Source: Tubulanus polymorphus
Lineage: Eukaryota > Nemertea > Palaeonemertea > Tubulaniformes > Tubulanidae
Direction: 5' to 3'
Length of the DNA stretch: 64,000 nt
Assembly (NCBI RefSeq): GCF_964204645.1
Contig: NC_134028.1
Coordinates: 21,178,153-21,242,152, forward strand
Positions 42,740-54,703 of this stretch are shown piece after piece; the stretch's first letter is position 1, and each line of letters starts with the position of its first letter. The position numbers and the translations under genes were made by a program. The notes below the pieces were generated by a model that worked only from the letters and a program-made list of their open reading frames with translations, was not told the origin of the DNA and did not search any database.

Positions 42740-44030
42740 AATTTCTTCCTTCAGTGTTTTTTCGTTTTTTATTCTTTCTTCATCTTTCACGATGTACAGT
42801 TGTATCTATACTCTCGAAATTTCAATCTATTGTCAGTTAGATTTATCTGCTTAGAAAAGACCAGGGAACAGCGCTGCTGTCTGTTTAATGGTTGAAGTTA
42901 ACCCTATTCATGATTAATACTATGGAAGTAATGATCTTGAAATAGGGATAAATTATCCATTTGATTAGATTTAATACTTTGTTGATTACAAACCTAGCAC
43001 ACCTGCCGGGAATAAACACGGGGAATTTAACTGTCACGAAGTCAGTTATCCAGTGGGACCAGTTACACAGTCATTAGATCTTAGACCATTCAAGACCATA
43101 TATGGCCGATCTATTAACCTCAGAATAGTGTTAGAATTTAAGCGCACTTTTATACTAATGTCACGAGACTGTGCAACTGAGCCTTGGTTAGCCTACAACG
43201 TAGGTCGGCGGGTCGTGGGTACGCCCGCCTTGAAAACCGAAATTTTTGGCAACTGGATAAAACATGATTGAACTAGAACCGCGTGTGTGTAGAAGTTCTG
43301 TGCACGAAGTAATTTCTGTCAATTGGATATAATTGGAGCAATTCCAGTCAATGGTTTTAACCCTCTTTTATTTTTTGGTGCTATTTGAGTGTGCATGTAC
43401 CTACACGCTAGTTGTCATCAAATACAATTTCCGGCCAGTTTTGGCCTATACATTGAGCACATACGTTGTATCATCATGGAAATTACCAATTTGTATTGCG
43501 TGCTTTAGCGGGATCTCTAATCGTCGCCTTCTAATTTTATCCCTGAATTAAGCCTGCTCGTCGTGTGCAACAAACAACGAACGATTCTCAAAATTTCCCG
43601 AAAACTTTATTCCATTCCAGTATCCTCCGCTTGCCAGGGCTTGGTCGCCTCCCACCGGAGCTTTAATGGAAGGTATAACAAGCGCATATGAACCAAACCC
43701 TGGCAAGCGAGTGCGTAATTCTACCCGAAGTGTTTAGCCAGAAAAAAAGGGACAAATTGATAGGTAGATTACAAGTGAATATATCTTAACGAGACATCAG
43801 ATGAGAATTAAGGCGTCGATACGAATGTGTATCAGTATTTTTATGGTCAATGGTTCGTTAGAAATCCTAACAAAACTAAACAAAAGAAACAAAACTCAAC
43901 GTATTGTTTTATGTATAAAATCCTATTCAATTTAATTGATTAGAAACTCTTTTATATCAAACAGTTAGAAACGCGTGTTAGTCTGAGTATCGTGGTAAAA
44001 AAGGTACAAATTGGTGCATATAACTAGACT
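42740..44030. other. Intergenic, with a short TIR element
   Basis: It contains the CCAGTTGCACAGTC-type element at 43059-43181 (ends 'ccagttacacagtcattaga' and inverted 'ctcagttgcacagtctcgtg'). No coding feature was recognised. The right part includes the 3' UTR of LU copy 4. Confidence 0.5.
43606..43611 (-). terminator. Candidate polyadenylation signal of LU copy 4
   Basis: TTTATT on the plus strand (AATAAA on the minus), about 425 bases past the stop. Confidence 0.4.
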
Positions 44031-44034
44031 GTCA

Positions 44035-46284
44035 TTACAAAGATACTTCACGCGACCAGACAAAGAAAATAAGCCACGACATAAGTGAAGCAATGAAGAC
44101 GTGTTTCAGTCCTGCTAGTGACGAGGATCCGTTACATTTATCTGTATTACAGTGACAATACGTCATCTTTATCTTCGATGTTCCGACTCTTTTGACGCAT
44201 CTGAGAGGAGCTTCTTCAAAGCCACACTGTCGTATAATTCTCTTTTCATCGTCCACTGGAAATAATCAATTTTTGACCGTAAGTTTCGCGAACAGCACTC
44301 TAGTCAAAATACCATTAACATCGCAAACATGCTCTATGATTGTGGTCAGTTTCAAGGTCATTGGTTTTTGTATATGGCCACCAAGGGGTAGTGAATAGTA
44401 GAATAACTTAGTATTTCCTTATTATATTGGTACCTAGGCATATTTTCTCATCACAATCAATTGCAAAATTGTAGCTCTTGACACGTTCTATGATTGTAGT
44501 GCGACTAGTGGTATTATGTTCATGTTTCTTAAGGCGCACATGGCCCACCAGTCATTTGTGATAATGTATATAAGCCCGATGAGCAAATACTCAAGTTCCA
44601 CAGTTGCGAGTTCAAGATTCGACTCAGAATCAAAACATGAGAAATGAACCGATTTTAACTCAATAATAATACTAACAGGCCTGTTTCGTGCTTTTTAAGG
44701 CTAGTTCTATTTCAAGAAAAAGGGCATTTTTTTACTGTAAAAAAGGACATTTTCTTAATGAAAAAGGGCAGATCTTAAATAAGAAGTGCCCGGGTACCGA
44801 GAATGGATCACTTTTCATTGTCAAAAAACATCCATGAAAATTGTTTCCAAATTTTGAAAAATCTTCAAGACCCAAATTTTTTTACACTGACTTTAAAGGG
44901 CACAAATTTTAGGGGGTTCGTTCGCTACCCCCGAACCCCTCCTCGACACGGGTCTGGTTAACTGGAACTGACTGTTTCTCATCAAGGCGTCAAAGAATAT
45001 CTTACCTAATTGAATTATTTTCCTGCATTGTTTCGCATTTGGTTCGCAATGCCTCAGGTACTCGGTCGATGTTTTGTTGATGTGTTCACATCCACTCACG
45101 TGAAACGAGTTACAATTGTGACACTGGATAGCTGCATCTGAGAAATTACGAAAATACACTGAAAATTCGTTTAATAGAACAAATAGTGACGATATGATAT
45201 ACGTACATACATCGAATCAGTGAGATACATTGGAAATTACGAAACGTTTTAGAATAAAAGGAATTGCAGCTGATCTATCACAGCAATTGGAACCCTATAC
45301 TTTTACCTTCCGTGGATTGAGAGCTTCAGTTAAATAAAGATATAACATTAATAATAATGATAATATAATAATGATTTGTCAATAAATGCAGTTAATTCGA
45401 GACGTACCAGTCATTAGTGATGTCAAAGTAGTGAGGAATCATTTGAGAGTTTAGTGGAATAAACCCCACTTTGATGTGGTACGTGGTAACTACAGAGTAC
45501 ACCACAGTCTTAGCGAAATTTAGAATTGAAGTCGGTTATCCGATGCAACCAGACGAATTATCAAAACTCCGAAAATATATCTTGTAAGTGCTTTATGTTC
45601 TCGCACATCTAGAAGAATGCATGCAGTTGGAAATATCTCTGAGTTGTTTCATATCGTATCTCTATTTTTACAACATGTTCCGCTGTGTATACATGTGGAG
45701 ACGTATGTATATAAACGCATTACGTTTTACATGTATTTTTCTCATTAAACTACACATTTGTTAACACGCTATCCGGCGTTCTGATGTGGTATCCACCGTA
45801 TGCATTTTATGAAAAATACATAAAGAGGATGTATTTTATTGAATATAGATTTCGGACATCTGGCCATCTACGTACATAGGTCCGGGGCAGTTGCAGTCTC
45901 TGCGATATCATTTATCAAATTAAACAATAAATGATTTCAGCCTTGAAAGCGTTCCACTCTAACTGGATACTGGAATATTGGAACCTCATGAAAGAACCGG
46001 CTTCTATATTACAGCATGCATCGATTCTATAAGCTACTTGAACGTATACGCATGTAGGCTACTAAACCACGTATAGGCGTAATACAAAAAAAGGATGTCA
46101 AGATCACATTTTCAACTTCAGGGTTCTGACTTCCCGTGCCGGTATATAGACATATGGGTTTCCTTTATAAACAGTATTTGGTGATTGCATTAAGTTTTCA
46201 AAACTTACTTTGTTTTACCAAGACCGCGGCTATAAATACCAACATAAGTAACAGAGTGTGCTTTATCCCTGCTAACCCCTCCAT
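44035..46284 (-). CDS. Ly6/uPAR-domain protein, GPI-anchored (142 aa), LU copy 4
   Basis: Exons, minus strand: 46284-46209, 45137-45006, 44255-44035, both introns phase 1. The signal peptide (LLLMLVFIAAVLV) lies in exon 1, whose donor AAA-GTAAGT is strong. The domain starts CHNC, has ten LU cysteines with RIIRQCGF and YCHC...KCN, and ends in a hydrophobic tail (VFIASLMSWLIFFVW). It shares exon plan and motifs with LU copy 3. Expected at the outer cell surface; partner unknown. Confidence 0.9.
45845..46010. repeat. Dispersed repeat, copy 1 (partner 48480-48660)
   Basis: 'gacatctggccatctacgta', 'aaacaataaatga', 'tggaatattggaacct' occur in the same order and strand at 48497-48660. The latter runs on into 'gcgagagattcgtgcacat', a word that recurs near 47105. 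It has no coding capacity. Confidence 0.6.
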
Positions 46285-46631
46285 CGTTGTAATCCTCACC
46301 ACCAACCAATGCATCGGAATAGTGGCGCTCACTGACGGTACAACAGAGAGCGCGCCAATTTGTGAATATCACACAAGATCGGGCCTTATGTCGGCCTTGC
46401 TACTGCCTGCATTGCTCCAATTTTGGATAATCAGAGAATAATAACAGCTAGTAGATATTAATGTTGAAAACCAAGTGTCAAAAGCCCGATGGGTTAGCTG
46501 AATGACCCGTAGTTATCCCGCGTTGATGCAGCGCGGATATGCAACTATAAGGCACCGACCCAATTCGACGATTCCTGATTCCGAATACTAAAGAACTAAA
46601 GCTCGGCGAAGGTCGTCTTGCGACTCGTTGG

Positions 46632-46960
46632 AATTCAAATTCAAACTTTATTCTGCATAAACATTAAAAAACCGTTGTTTGCAACTGATACATTTTCGGT
46701 GAAATCAAGTGTTTACATAATAGGAGATAAACAAGCAACAGAATGAGGCATAATCAACACTAATTATAGACGAGGACAAAACATAATTAAAGATTTTTAA
46801 AACTGAAAAAAATTGAAAACATTAGGACAAAGGCAAAGCGAGTTCAGTTAATTTAGCTAGCTGAACGATACTGGTTGAAAAATTCAAGTTGTCGAATGTG
46901 CAGATAATTACGTCTATGATCAGATGGATATATTCAATTCCTTTCTCAGATTAGCGACCC
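46632..46960 (-). mobile_element. Probable LINE 3' UTR fragment
   Basis: Read on the minus strand, it ends in AATAAAGTTTGAATTTGAATTC-like sequence (plus-strand 'gaattcaaattcaaac'), an AATAAA plus short tandem tail typical of invertebrate LINEs. No coding part was recognised. Confidence 0.4.
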
Positions 46961-47969
46961 TTTTAGAATGAAACAAAAAGTGACGTTCATCGTTACGACA
47001 CGTTTCGCTAACAGCGATCGCGACCTGGAGTCAGTAACACGCACGACTGGCAGAGACGGTACGCCCCTATATTGCTAGTTACGTATATCGTCACGTACAG
47101 GGTTCGAGAGATTCTTGCACATTTCTGTGTACGGACCAGCGCTGCTGGGTCTAGGGTTTTTGTAGGGGCGAGATCTAGAGAAGTAAAGGGCCCGAGTGTA
47201 ATACTGTAAGGACGATGAGCCGCCAACGAACTCGAGGGGGTGCTGGAGGCGGTCTCTCCATCGACGATAGAAATTTGTTGAAATTCTGAGAAGAATCTAG
47301 TGAGATTTCCACGAAGTTGAATTTTAAAACGAATTTCATGATATCATTCATAGATGCTAGTGTACATAGACTTAGATATATCATGAATTGTAAAAATTAT
47401 CGTGTCATTAGAATATCAAGACGCATTGTCCAAAGTGTTCGAATTCTGATTGTAGACATTTTTGTCACCTCAAGTACAGCCCTGATTGTATTACCACCCA
47501 CACAGCGGTAAGAAATCCGCAATTCTTCAAAGTAGGTAAAAAATGAATGGAGTGTTGGTAGATACAATCTTAAGGTCAATTAATTCGTATGATTGATACA
47601 TTATCCAATTTATTCATATTTTTCTGTGGAACACCATAATGATATCATGGGCATACAAACTATAGTATATATTTGAATTAAAACATACAACAAATTAACA
47701 GTTCATTAATACTAAATTAGTACTTTACGTTATCGAAAGGGTTCATCGCACATTTCAAATATATTATTACATATTATATAGCTTGAATCTAGAATATTTC
47801 AAATTAAAAGTCATTATTTCTTACAATTCATAGCATCGCACAGCTCAAATATACCAAAAGTTAACAAAAAAGTTCACAGTTCAAAAAATGTTCTAGTTCG
47901 AATTTTAAGATATTAGAAATAAAAAGTTCATTATCAATGTTCAAAAGTTCATTATTATCATCATATTAA

Positions 47970-48165
47970 TTCTAACAATTTATTTTATTCTAAAAGTTTA
48001 CTTAAGCATTTATCGCAACGAAAGATTTCATTGCACAGTTCACACATATTTCAGTCTCATTGCAAATGAATAAGTTGGAGAGACATTTTGCTTTGAAATG
48101 TTCTTTAAAATCACCAAGTGGGGTTTTTACCTACTTTGAATATATGGGGATTTTTACCTACAATA
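47970..48165. repeat. Dispersed repeat, minus-strand copy of 9780-10060
   Basis: This is the inverse of the repeat at 9780: 'acattttgctttgaaatg', 'aaaatcaccaagtgggg' and 'tttttacctactttgaata' match its reverse complement. It ends in the same 'ggggatttttacctac' boundary. Confidence 0.6.
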
Positions 48166-48946
48166 TTCAGTCGTACGATATTCATCATACGCAGTATCAT
48201 CGGCCTTAGGAAAACGCCAGGACCTAGCGTTGTCGATGGTTGGGTATAGATAAAGTCGTTATTACCGTGCGACAAATATGTACGGTACATGAAATTACTA
48301 AATACTATTATATCAGCCAGAAAAATGATTTTTTTTTTAGCTAATACAACAACTAAAAACCTTGCTTGATTTGTTGGAGGTTGACTTTTCGAAGGGCCAA
48401 AGATTTTCAAGGGCTGGTCCGGACCCCCTCTGAAAAGGTCATTATTCTCTTTCAAATGCTTAATACGTACGCACCTAAAATGTATTGAAATTAGATTTCA
48501 GACATCTGGCCATCTACATAAAGAGATCGGGGGCAGTTGTAGTTTCTGCAATGTCATTTTTCAAATCAAACAATAAATGAAGTCAGCCTTCAAAAATATC
48601 CGCGCCAAGGCATTTTTCCATGGTTCCTCTCTCTAACTGACTGGAATATTGGAACCTAATGAATGTTCTATACAGGGCGAGAGATTCGTGCACATTGTTT
48701 TGTGGACGGATTTTTAAGATGAATGAAAGTCAAAATTATGTTATACTCTATACCTAATTCTGTACTGTACAACATGTATAATAATGCATTGAGTTTAAAG
48801 TATAAGGTTGGTTGTTTTGTGTCATGTTAATGGGGGGTAGGTTAGTTCAACATTGTGTGTATGCTGTATGCATTATAAGCATAATCGTGGCGTCCTGGAG
48901 ACATACGTACGTACCTAGGTAGTACATATACGGTAACGACACATTT

Positions 48947-51185
48947 TTAAAGAATGTGACTGTTTTCACTCGATAATGAACGGATGTGCTTGACCCAGAA
49001 TGGTATCATTATCAGAACACTGACCGCTACTAAAACTGCCGTCAATTCAAATGAATAAATGTAGTTCCCGGTTGCGTCAAATATCAAACCTGAAAGTATA
49101 TATAAACATCTTTAAAAGTATAAACAATTAAATCGATCTGGTGCTTCTTTGTTTATTGAACAACGAACTATCAATGGTTGTGCTGTCCAAGGCCGGTCAC
49201 AAAACCCTGGAAAACCTGGTGGTTGAACATTTCGTTGGTACATGGGCCCTCCGTAACTTACCGGCTAATGGAGCACCGACCATGTATCCAATCCCAGAAG
49301 GTAACAACATGTATTGTACGGCCATATGAAGATATCTATACTCTATGATATCAGCAACAACTAGATGAGTGAGTCCAGAAAATGCTGACATTCCGATTCC
49401 AATGATTACAACTAAAACAACAGCGGCTGTAAATCCTTCGAATACAGGAATTATCGCCACCGTAACGCTTAGTAAAACATTAACTATTAGAAACAGAGTG
49501 AATGTATCAATACGAGGATGCTGCGAGATTATAGATACGATAAATCGTGCTACCGTATTGCTAGCTCCGAAATACGGAACTAGATACCTGGCGCTCTCTA
49601 AATCCAGTTTGCAAATATCTGTGAATCCGGAAACCATGTGGATGTAGATTATAGATACTGCAATGTAAATGAAAAACACCTGAAACAATATACCCATGAA
49701 AGCGGGTAGTTTTAAAACTTCGCTGTCCCAAGTAATACAGCCTGAACATCTTTCTTTAGGTTTATCTGTTTTTTTCTCCTTTTCCAAACGTATTTGCGTG
49801 TTTTCTTCACTTTCCAAAAGTACATCTTCTTTACGGCGCAGTTTGTTCCATTTACGTAAAACTAAACTGCAGGGTATTACGTTTAGTGCTAGGGCTCCCG
49901 TTATCAGAACTGTCCCTCGCCAAGTATAAACTTCTAATAACGTATTAATGATGACGCCGAAAATGAGCGTTCCCAATGGAACTGCGGACATGACGAAAGC
50001 GTTCGCTATCGACCTGTGACGACGGAACCTGATCAAAACGTAAGCCATTATAGGTCCGACTTGAAACGAATGCGCCAGTCCTGAAAACAAATCGCATATT
50101 ATCATCAAAAATTATGCATGATGAAAACAGTTGATATATAGGCTTAACATAGCCGTGAACATAGAGGAAAAAGAAGTAAATTAAGACTTACATCGATTTT
50201 TTGTACTAACATACATACATATATACGTACAAGCGTACACATACCTGCTACGAACCATAAAAAGTAGATTTGCCATAATTTGGTCGAAAATGCCGAACTA
50301 CAAATTGATGAACCGCCCACAATAGCAGAACTGACTAAACATCTTCTTAATCCAAATCTCCTGATTACAACACCGGCAACAGGAGCTGAAAACAAAAATA
50401 AAAAACATTTCAAGCCCTGGGGCACTTCCACCCCTGAGGCGCAAGAGTCATTAATTAATTCATTAATATATTCATCCATATAGAGAGCTAAACCATTTGG
50501 TGATGAATAATGCAAACGTTGAATACACGGTAGAATATGAGCAACCAGTATATGTATACATCCAGGCCTTGCCTGTGCGCTGCCTCTCTATTGGGTGGGT
50601 GCGAATTTAGATGAGGTTGACCTTATTTGACGGTGGAGACGGCGATTGCGTGCGCCGTAAGCGCAAAGCCCCCAGCAGCGAGGGGTTTGAAAAAGAAAAT
50701 TTTGAGCTTTTTAGATGCATATCTTGTCAATGTTAGTGAATATTTCATATAACAAAGTCAACTTCCCTTTTCAAGGGCCACTCCTTCCGCATCGAAGCGG
50801 CTACCGACGCAGCAGCCAGGGGTTCCCTGCACCCGCATTTAGAATGCAGTCAAATAAGCCATTCATCGAAGGTGACATTAAGATTGAGCGATATGCGATT
50901 CCGCTTGAAGAAACATTAGAACCGATACGTCGTATTGATACATGGTTACTTACAAAATATCAGCGCCACAGCGGTACTGACGCCAATCCACGAGACATTC
51001 GTGTACCCTGTATTAAAGTATTCAACCCATTCAACTATTAGTATACCAGTTGTATAGTATATTCCACCTAATAGCATAACGATTCCTCCCGCTGCAACTA
51101 CTAAACAACATCCTTCAATTTTACCCGGCTCTAAAAATTCACACTTCACTGCCTTATTTTCCTCTATTCGAACCGTGGTCGCCAT
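48947..51185 (-). CDS. SLC16-type (monocarboxylate transporter-like) membrane transporter
   Basis: Exons, minus strand: 51185-50954, 50385-50245, 50080-49262, 49089-48947, all introns phase 1, 444 residues. It is a major facilitator of about 12 membrane helices. GVVIRRFGLRRC after helix 2 and RSIANAFVMSAVPLG in helix 5 are SLC16-like. A charged central loop (EENTQIRLEKEKKTDK) lies between helices 6 and 7, and AGLIFDATGNYIYSFELTAV begins the final pair. The family's conserved helix-1 motif (DGGWGWVV) is replaced by KIEGCCLVVAAGG, so substrate specificity is uncertain. It acts at a membrane, carrying small carboxylates or related solutes. It was assigned by overall organisation; an SLC16-orphan role is likely. 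Confidence 0.8.
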
Positions 51186-51447
51186 GATTTATTATGCAGC
51201 AGCTGCGAACATGTGTCACTCATTGGCAATCGCTGATCAGAAAAAAACTAATATAACGCAATAGAAATACAATTATCTGCGGTTATTCTGATTTAAAACC
51301 CATTGTTAATACTTTCAATTCCTGAATAGGCCCGCTCAGCTGCTTTGAGGGCAGTAGGACAGCTTGATGAAAGGCAGGCCTACAACCGAGTAAAAAGTGG
51401 ATATTTGAAATGGAAATTTCTCTGTCGCGTATTGGTCGCTTTTTATG

Positions 51448-51735
51448 GTGGCTGATTCGGGCCATACTAAAGAAATTTTTTCTGTACGGATAAAGCACCG
51501 ATAAAAAATTTTTCACATTGGCCCGTTGTTTGGTTTTCTCGAGAGAGAATTCAAAACTTTTGGTTTTCTCGCGCGAGAATTCGAAACCTTTGGTTTTCTC
51601 GCGTGAGAATTCAAAAAGTTTGGTTTTCTCGCGAAACTTTTTGAATTCTCGCGCGAGAAAACCAAAAGTTTTGAATTCTCGCACAGGAAAACAAAAAAAA
51701 ATGGGCCATTGTAAAAAATTTTTATCCAGCTTCTA
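51448..51735. mobile_element. Foldback element with CTCGCGCGAG units
   Basis: Arms 'gataaaaaatttttcacattggccc' region (51499) and inverted 'gggccattgtaaaaaattttt' (51702) bracket tandem units 'ttttggttttctcgcg' plus 'gagaattcaaaa'. Three units run forward, then two inverted, so the centre is a palindrome of palindromes. Just left is a half-copy of the 'tggtggctgattcgggcca' TIR (51449). It is non-coding despite long open frames on both strands. Confidence 0.7.
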
Positions 51736-51919
51736 GATAATAATAATATATACATATTTGATATATATATATATATATATATTTCCAGTTGAAGTTTTTA
51801 ATGACATTGATGAATTGTTTTCAATATCTACATAGTATCTGTTCATTTTCATATCATATCTATATCTATTCATAAATCCCTTTCAATTTTCTTTTTCATG
51901 TTGTGGAACATCTGAAACA

Positions 51920-52906
51920 TCATTCAATACATTTTACAATTTCAGGTACATCTTTCTGCCCGACGGAATATCTCCAAATATGTAGATACGTCTTGCCCCT
52001 TTTCAGTGTCTCAGTCATAACTCCTGCGCTACAATTTCGGATTACAAACGGAATGTGATCGTGAAGGATTCTACAATCAACATCTATAACGGTCGTGTAA
52101 TGCCATGTTCTGTGAGACAGGTGCAACGAAGAACACTTCTTTTCTACGTCACCATATCGGTCATGTATAACTTTTGCCCAACGCCGAGGTGCCGGTAACA
52201 TAAATCCCATAAACGGTACTTTTATTAGCGGAAAAATATCCTCAACGTCCCGTCTTACCCATGGTTGATAAGTCATATCTTGCATGTAGGTTCCTTTAAC
52301 GGTATACGGCCATATATCAACAAAAGGCCAGTCCGAGTTGGTAAAGGATAGCTTCCACGGACGTCCGTATGGCGCAAGCAGTAGCATAGACGCTACTTGC
52401 GGATCCTTATAAATAAATGATTTCTTGATCTTTACTAAATCGTCGACGGGTATCTGTACATCGAAGTCGTCATCCCACGGTACCGGTCCGTGGTGACGAT
52501 ATGCACCGATCAGTGTGCCAGAAAAAAGTAAATACGTTACATTCAATCTTCGCATTAACGTATCAAATTGAAAGATGAGTGATCTATACTTCACTTTCTC
52601 CGTCGCGTTAAGCTTAGTGAGAATGAATTTCTGTTTTACCTTCGTCGACAGAGGACCGCTGGATTCCCTAGTATCCCGATCACGGTTCACATAGAATTCA
52701 TGATAACTGTTGACCGGGACGGATCGGAAGTTAACGGACTGCGACGGTTCCTCGATTCTTATGCGCGTAGCACGATGAGAGCAATTACAATATCCACTTA
52801 ACTGCCTCTGAGTGTACAGAAATTCAGTAAAAATAAACGTAGCTGTGAAAATGAAACAGGCTAAACTCGAAAACTTCAATAGTAAAGCCATGACGACTTT
52901 CACCAT
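51920..52906 (-). CDS. LicD/FKRP-type phosphotransferase, type II membrane protein (328 aa)
   Basis: A single exon from ATG 52906 to stop 51920. Residues 7-31 form a signal anchor (LLKFSSLACFIFTATFIF), leaving the rest in the Golgi lumen. The LicD nucleotidyltransferase-fold signature lies at 128-151 (SGTLIGAYRHHGPVPWDDD), with catalytic acidic residues in PWDDDFD (143-149). A second acidic element is DWPFVDIWPY (192-201), and the usual C-terminal PRRWAKVIHDRYGD is at 240-253. The family includes fukutin, FKRP and bacterial phosphorylcholine transferases, which transfer ribitol-phosphate or phosphocholine to glycans. The substrate here is unknown. The intronless structure, unlike all neighbours, suggests retrocopying or family habit. 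Confidence 0.88.
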   Translation of the reverse strand: MVKVVMALLLKFSSLACFIFTATFIFTEFLYTQRQLSGYCNCSHRATRIRIEEPSQSVNFRSVPVNSYHEFYVNRDRDTRESSGPLSTKVKQKFILTKLNATEKVKYRSLIFQFDTLMRRLNVTYLLFSGTLIGAYRHHGPVPWDDDFDVQIPVDDLVKIKKSFIYKDPQVASMLLLAPYGRPWKLSFTNSDWPFVDIWPYTVKGTYMQDMTYQPWVRRDVEDIFPLIKVPFMGFMLPAPRRWAKVIHDRYGDVEKKCSSLHLSHRTWHYTTVIDVDCRILHDHIPFVIRNCSAGVMTETLKRGKTYLHIWRYSVGQKDVPEIVKCIE

Positions 52907-52929
52907 CTGTGTCGATCAACTTGAGATTA

Positions 52930-53835
52930 TCAGATAAAATATATCAGAGATTGTGACTATCGATTGATTGCTTTGTATCCGTTTATGTACGTGACGTTAT
53001 CGACTTTAGAAAACAGATAGAAAATAAAAAGCCTTATTCCAAATCCCAAAAGTCTATTTTTTTTTAATGAGGAAATTTAGGCGTTAACGACCTCGAATCA
53101 GGATGGAAAGTCCTTCGTAACCGAAATATTCAATTTTGGGTAGCGACCGTGAAGAAAAAAAACAAAAAGGTGTGATGAGGTTATTTATCGGGATGCGTGT
53201 GCGGGAGTGCTTTACTTAAAAAAAAGAAACGAATTTCTGAAACAGAGTTCTGCACGCGGGATGCGCATTTTTATTTCCATTTTTTCCTGACGAATTTTTT
53301 TTTACTGATGAAAAAAATACAATTTTTTTGCGTGGCCTTATGAAATCCATCGTGGGACAAATAAAAGATTTCGTGATTTCTATACTAAAAGAATTTTGAA
53401 TTAGAAATAATTGGTTTAGAGAAGTTCCAATACATTACTCAATGCAATTTGATCTTTATTTGCATAGAATTTTGTGAAAATAAATTGTTACATTAAAACT
53501 ACATGATTCAGGTCCGTTGTTTGAATGCTGTATCAGATCAGTGATTAATGAGAACGCTTACAACGAAATATCGGGTAGAAGAAAGTAAGTTTCGTGTCCC
53601 AATAGCAAAATAATGCCACGAGGCCACAGGAGAAGATCGACCCCATGTGTTAAATAGTACAAAGCACTTAAGTCTTTTTAATCAAGGAAAACTAGTTCAA
53701 AGCCACCATCTGTTCACGGCAGCAGCTTGTATTTCATTGAAATGATCCATATCGAATGATGAATCCATTACAATTATGTCTATCTTACTCAAGGATCTTC
53801 CTAAAAGGTTCGGTGACGTCAGCTCACGTCCGGTG
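52930..53835. other. No gene seen
   Basis: AT-rich intergenic sequence upstream of the LicD-type gene with several poly-A/T runs. No ORF with family features and no repeat with clear ends was found. Confidence 0.4.
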
Positions 53836-53841
53836 CACACA

Positions 53842-53999
53842 GGCCAAATTCGGTTTTCATTGCTAGTCGACTAGTGGTTGTAACTAATAACCGAATGCGC
53901 TTATTACCGAACTATTTCCGGAATATAGTTTTGACTAACTGAAATTCGGATTCACATAGTTCGACAATAGTCGACTAACTCAGATAACCGAAGTTGGCC
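53842..53999. mobile_element. 158-bp TIR element
   Basis: The left end is 'ggccaaattcggttttc' followed by 'attgctagtcgacta'. The right end inverted is 'ggccaacttcggttatc' followed by 'tgagttagtcgacta', giving about 32-bp TIRs. It has no coding space and is a single copy in the window. Confidence 0.7.
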
Positions 54000-54030
54000 A
54001 TAGTGTATATACACGTATCCGAAACTAAAT

Positions 54031-54674
54031 TATGGTGGCTGATTTGGGCCATAGCGTAAAAGTCCGGGTATGCAAATGAGGGCGCTAGAACGCCAGAACG
54101 CCGGAACGCCAAAACGAAAAAACCGTCCAATTCTCTCTGAATGTCCGTTTTGGTGCGCCAAAACCAAGATATTTTCGTTTTGGCGCTCCCTCCAAAACAA
54201 CGAAAAACGTCGAAATTTCTCTAAAAATCCGTTTTGGCGCACCAAAACAAAGAATATTCCGTTTTGGCGCCCCCGCCAAAAAGAACTTTCATTATAGCGC
54301 CCCCGCCAACACGAACTTTCGTTTTAGCGCCCCCACCGAAACAACGAAAAACGTCGAAATTTCTCTAAAAATCCGTTATAGCGCGCCAAAACAAAGACTA
54401 TTCCGTATTGGCACCCCCGCCAAAACAACGAAAAACGTCGAAAACGAAAACGAAAAACGAAAAATCCGTTTTGGCGCGCCAAAACGGACCTTTTTTCCGT
54501 TTTCGCGCGGTTATTTACGTTTTGGCACCCCGCGCCCCGGAAGTTCGTTTTGGTGGGGGCGCCAAAACGGAATTTTCGAGAAATTTTGACTTTTTTCGTT
54601 TTGGCGTTCTGGCGTTCTGGCATCCTCATTTACATACCCAGAATTCTACGCTATGGCCCGAATCAGCCACCATA
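54031..54674. mobile_element. Foldback element built of TTTTGGCG palindromes, TIR TATGGTGGCTGATTCGGGCC
   Basis: The TIRs 'tatggtggctgatttgggcc' plus 'atagcgta' and the inverted right end 'tatggtggctgattcgggcc' plus 'atagcgta' are near identical. A second inner pair, 'caaatgagg...gaacgccagaacgcc', is also inverted. The interior is almost entirely permutations of 'ttttggcgcgccaaaac', 'aaacaacgaaaaacgtcg' and 'gcgcccccgccaaaa'. TA at each outer edge could be a target duplication. Long ORFs on both strands are low-complexity artefacts. Confidence 0.85.
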
Positions 54675-54703
54675 GTAAATCTAAATTATTGCGACTTTAT
54701 TAT

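Noticed and set aside
46136-46441. Plus-strand 101-codon ORF
   Set aside because: Antisense to the signal-peptide exon of LU copy 4 (46284-46209), which has matching phase and splice site.
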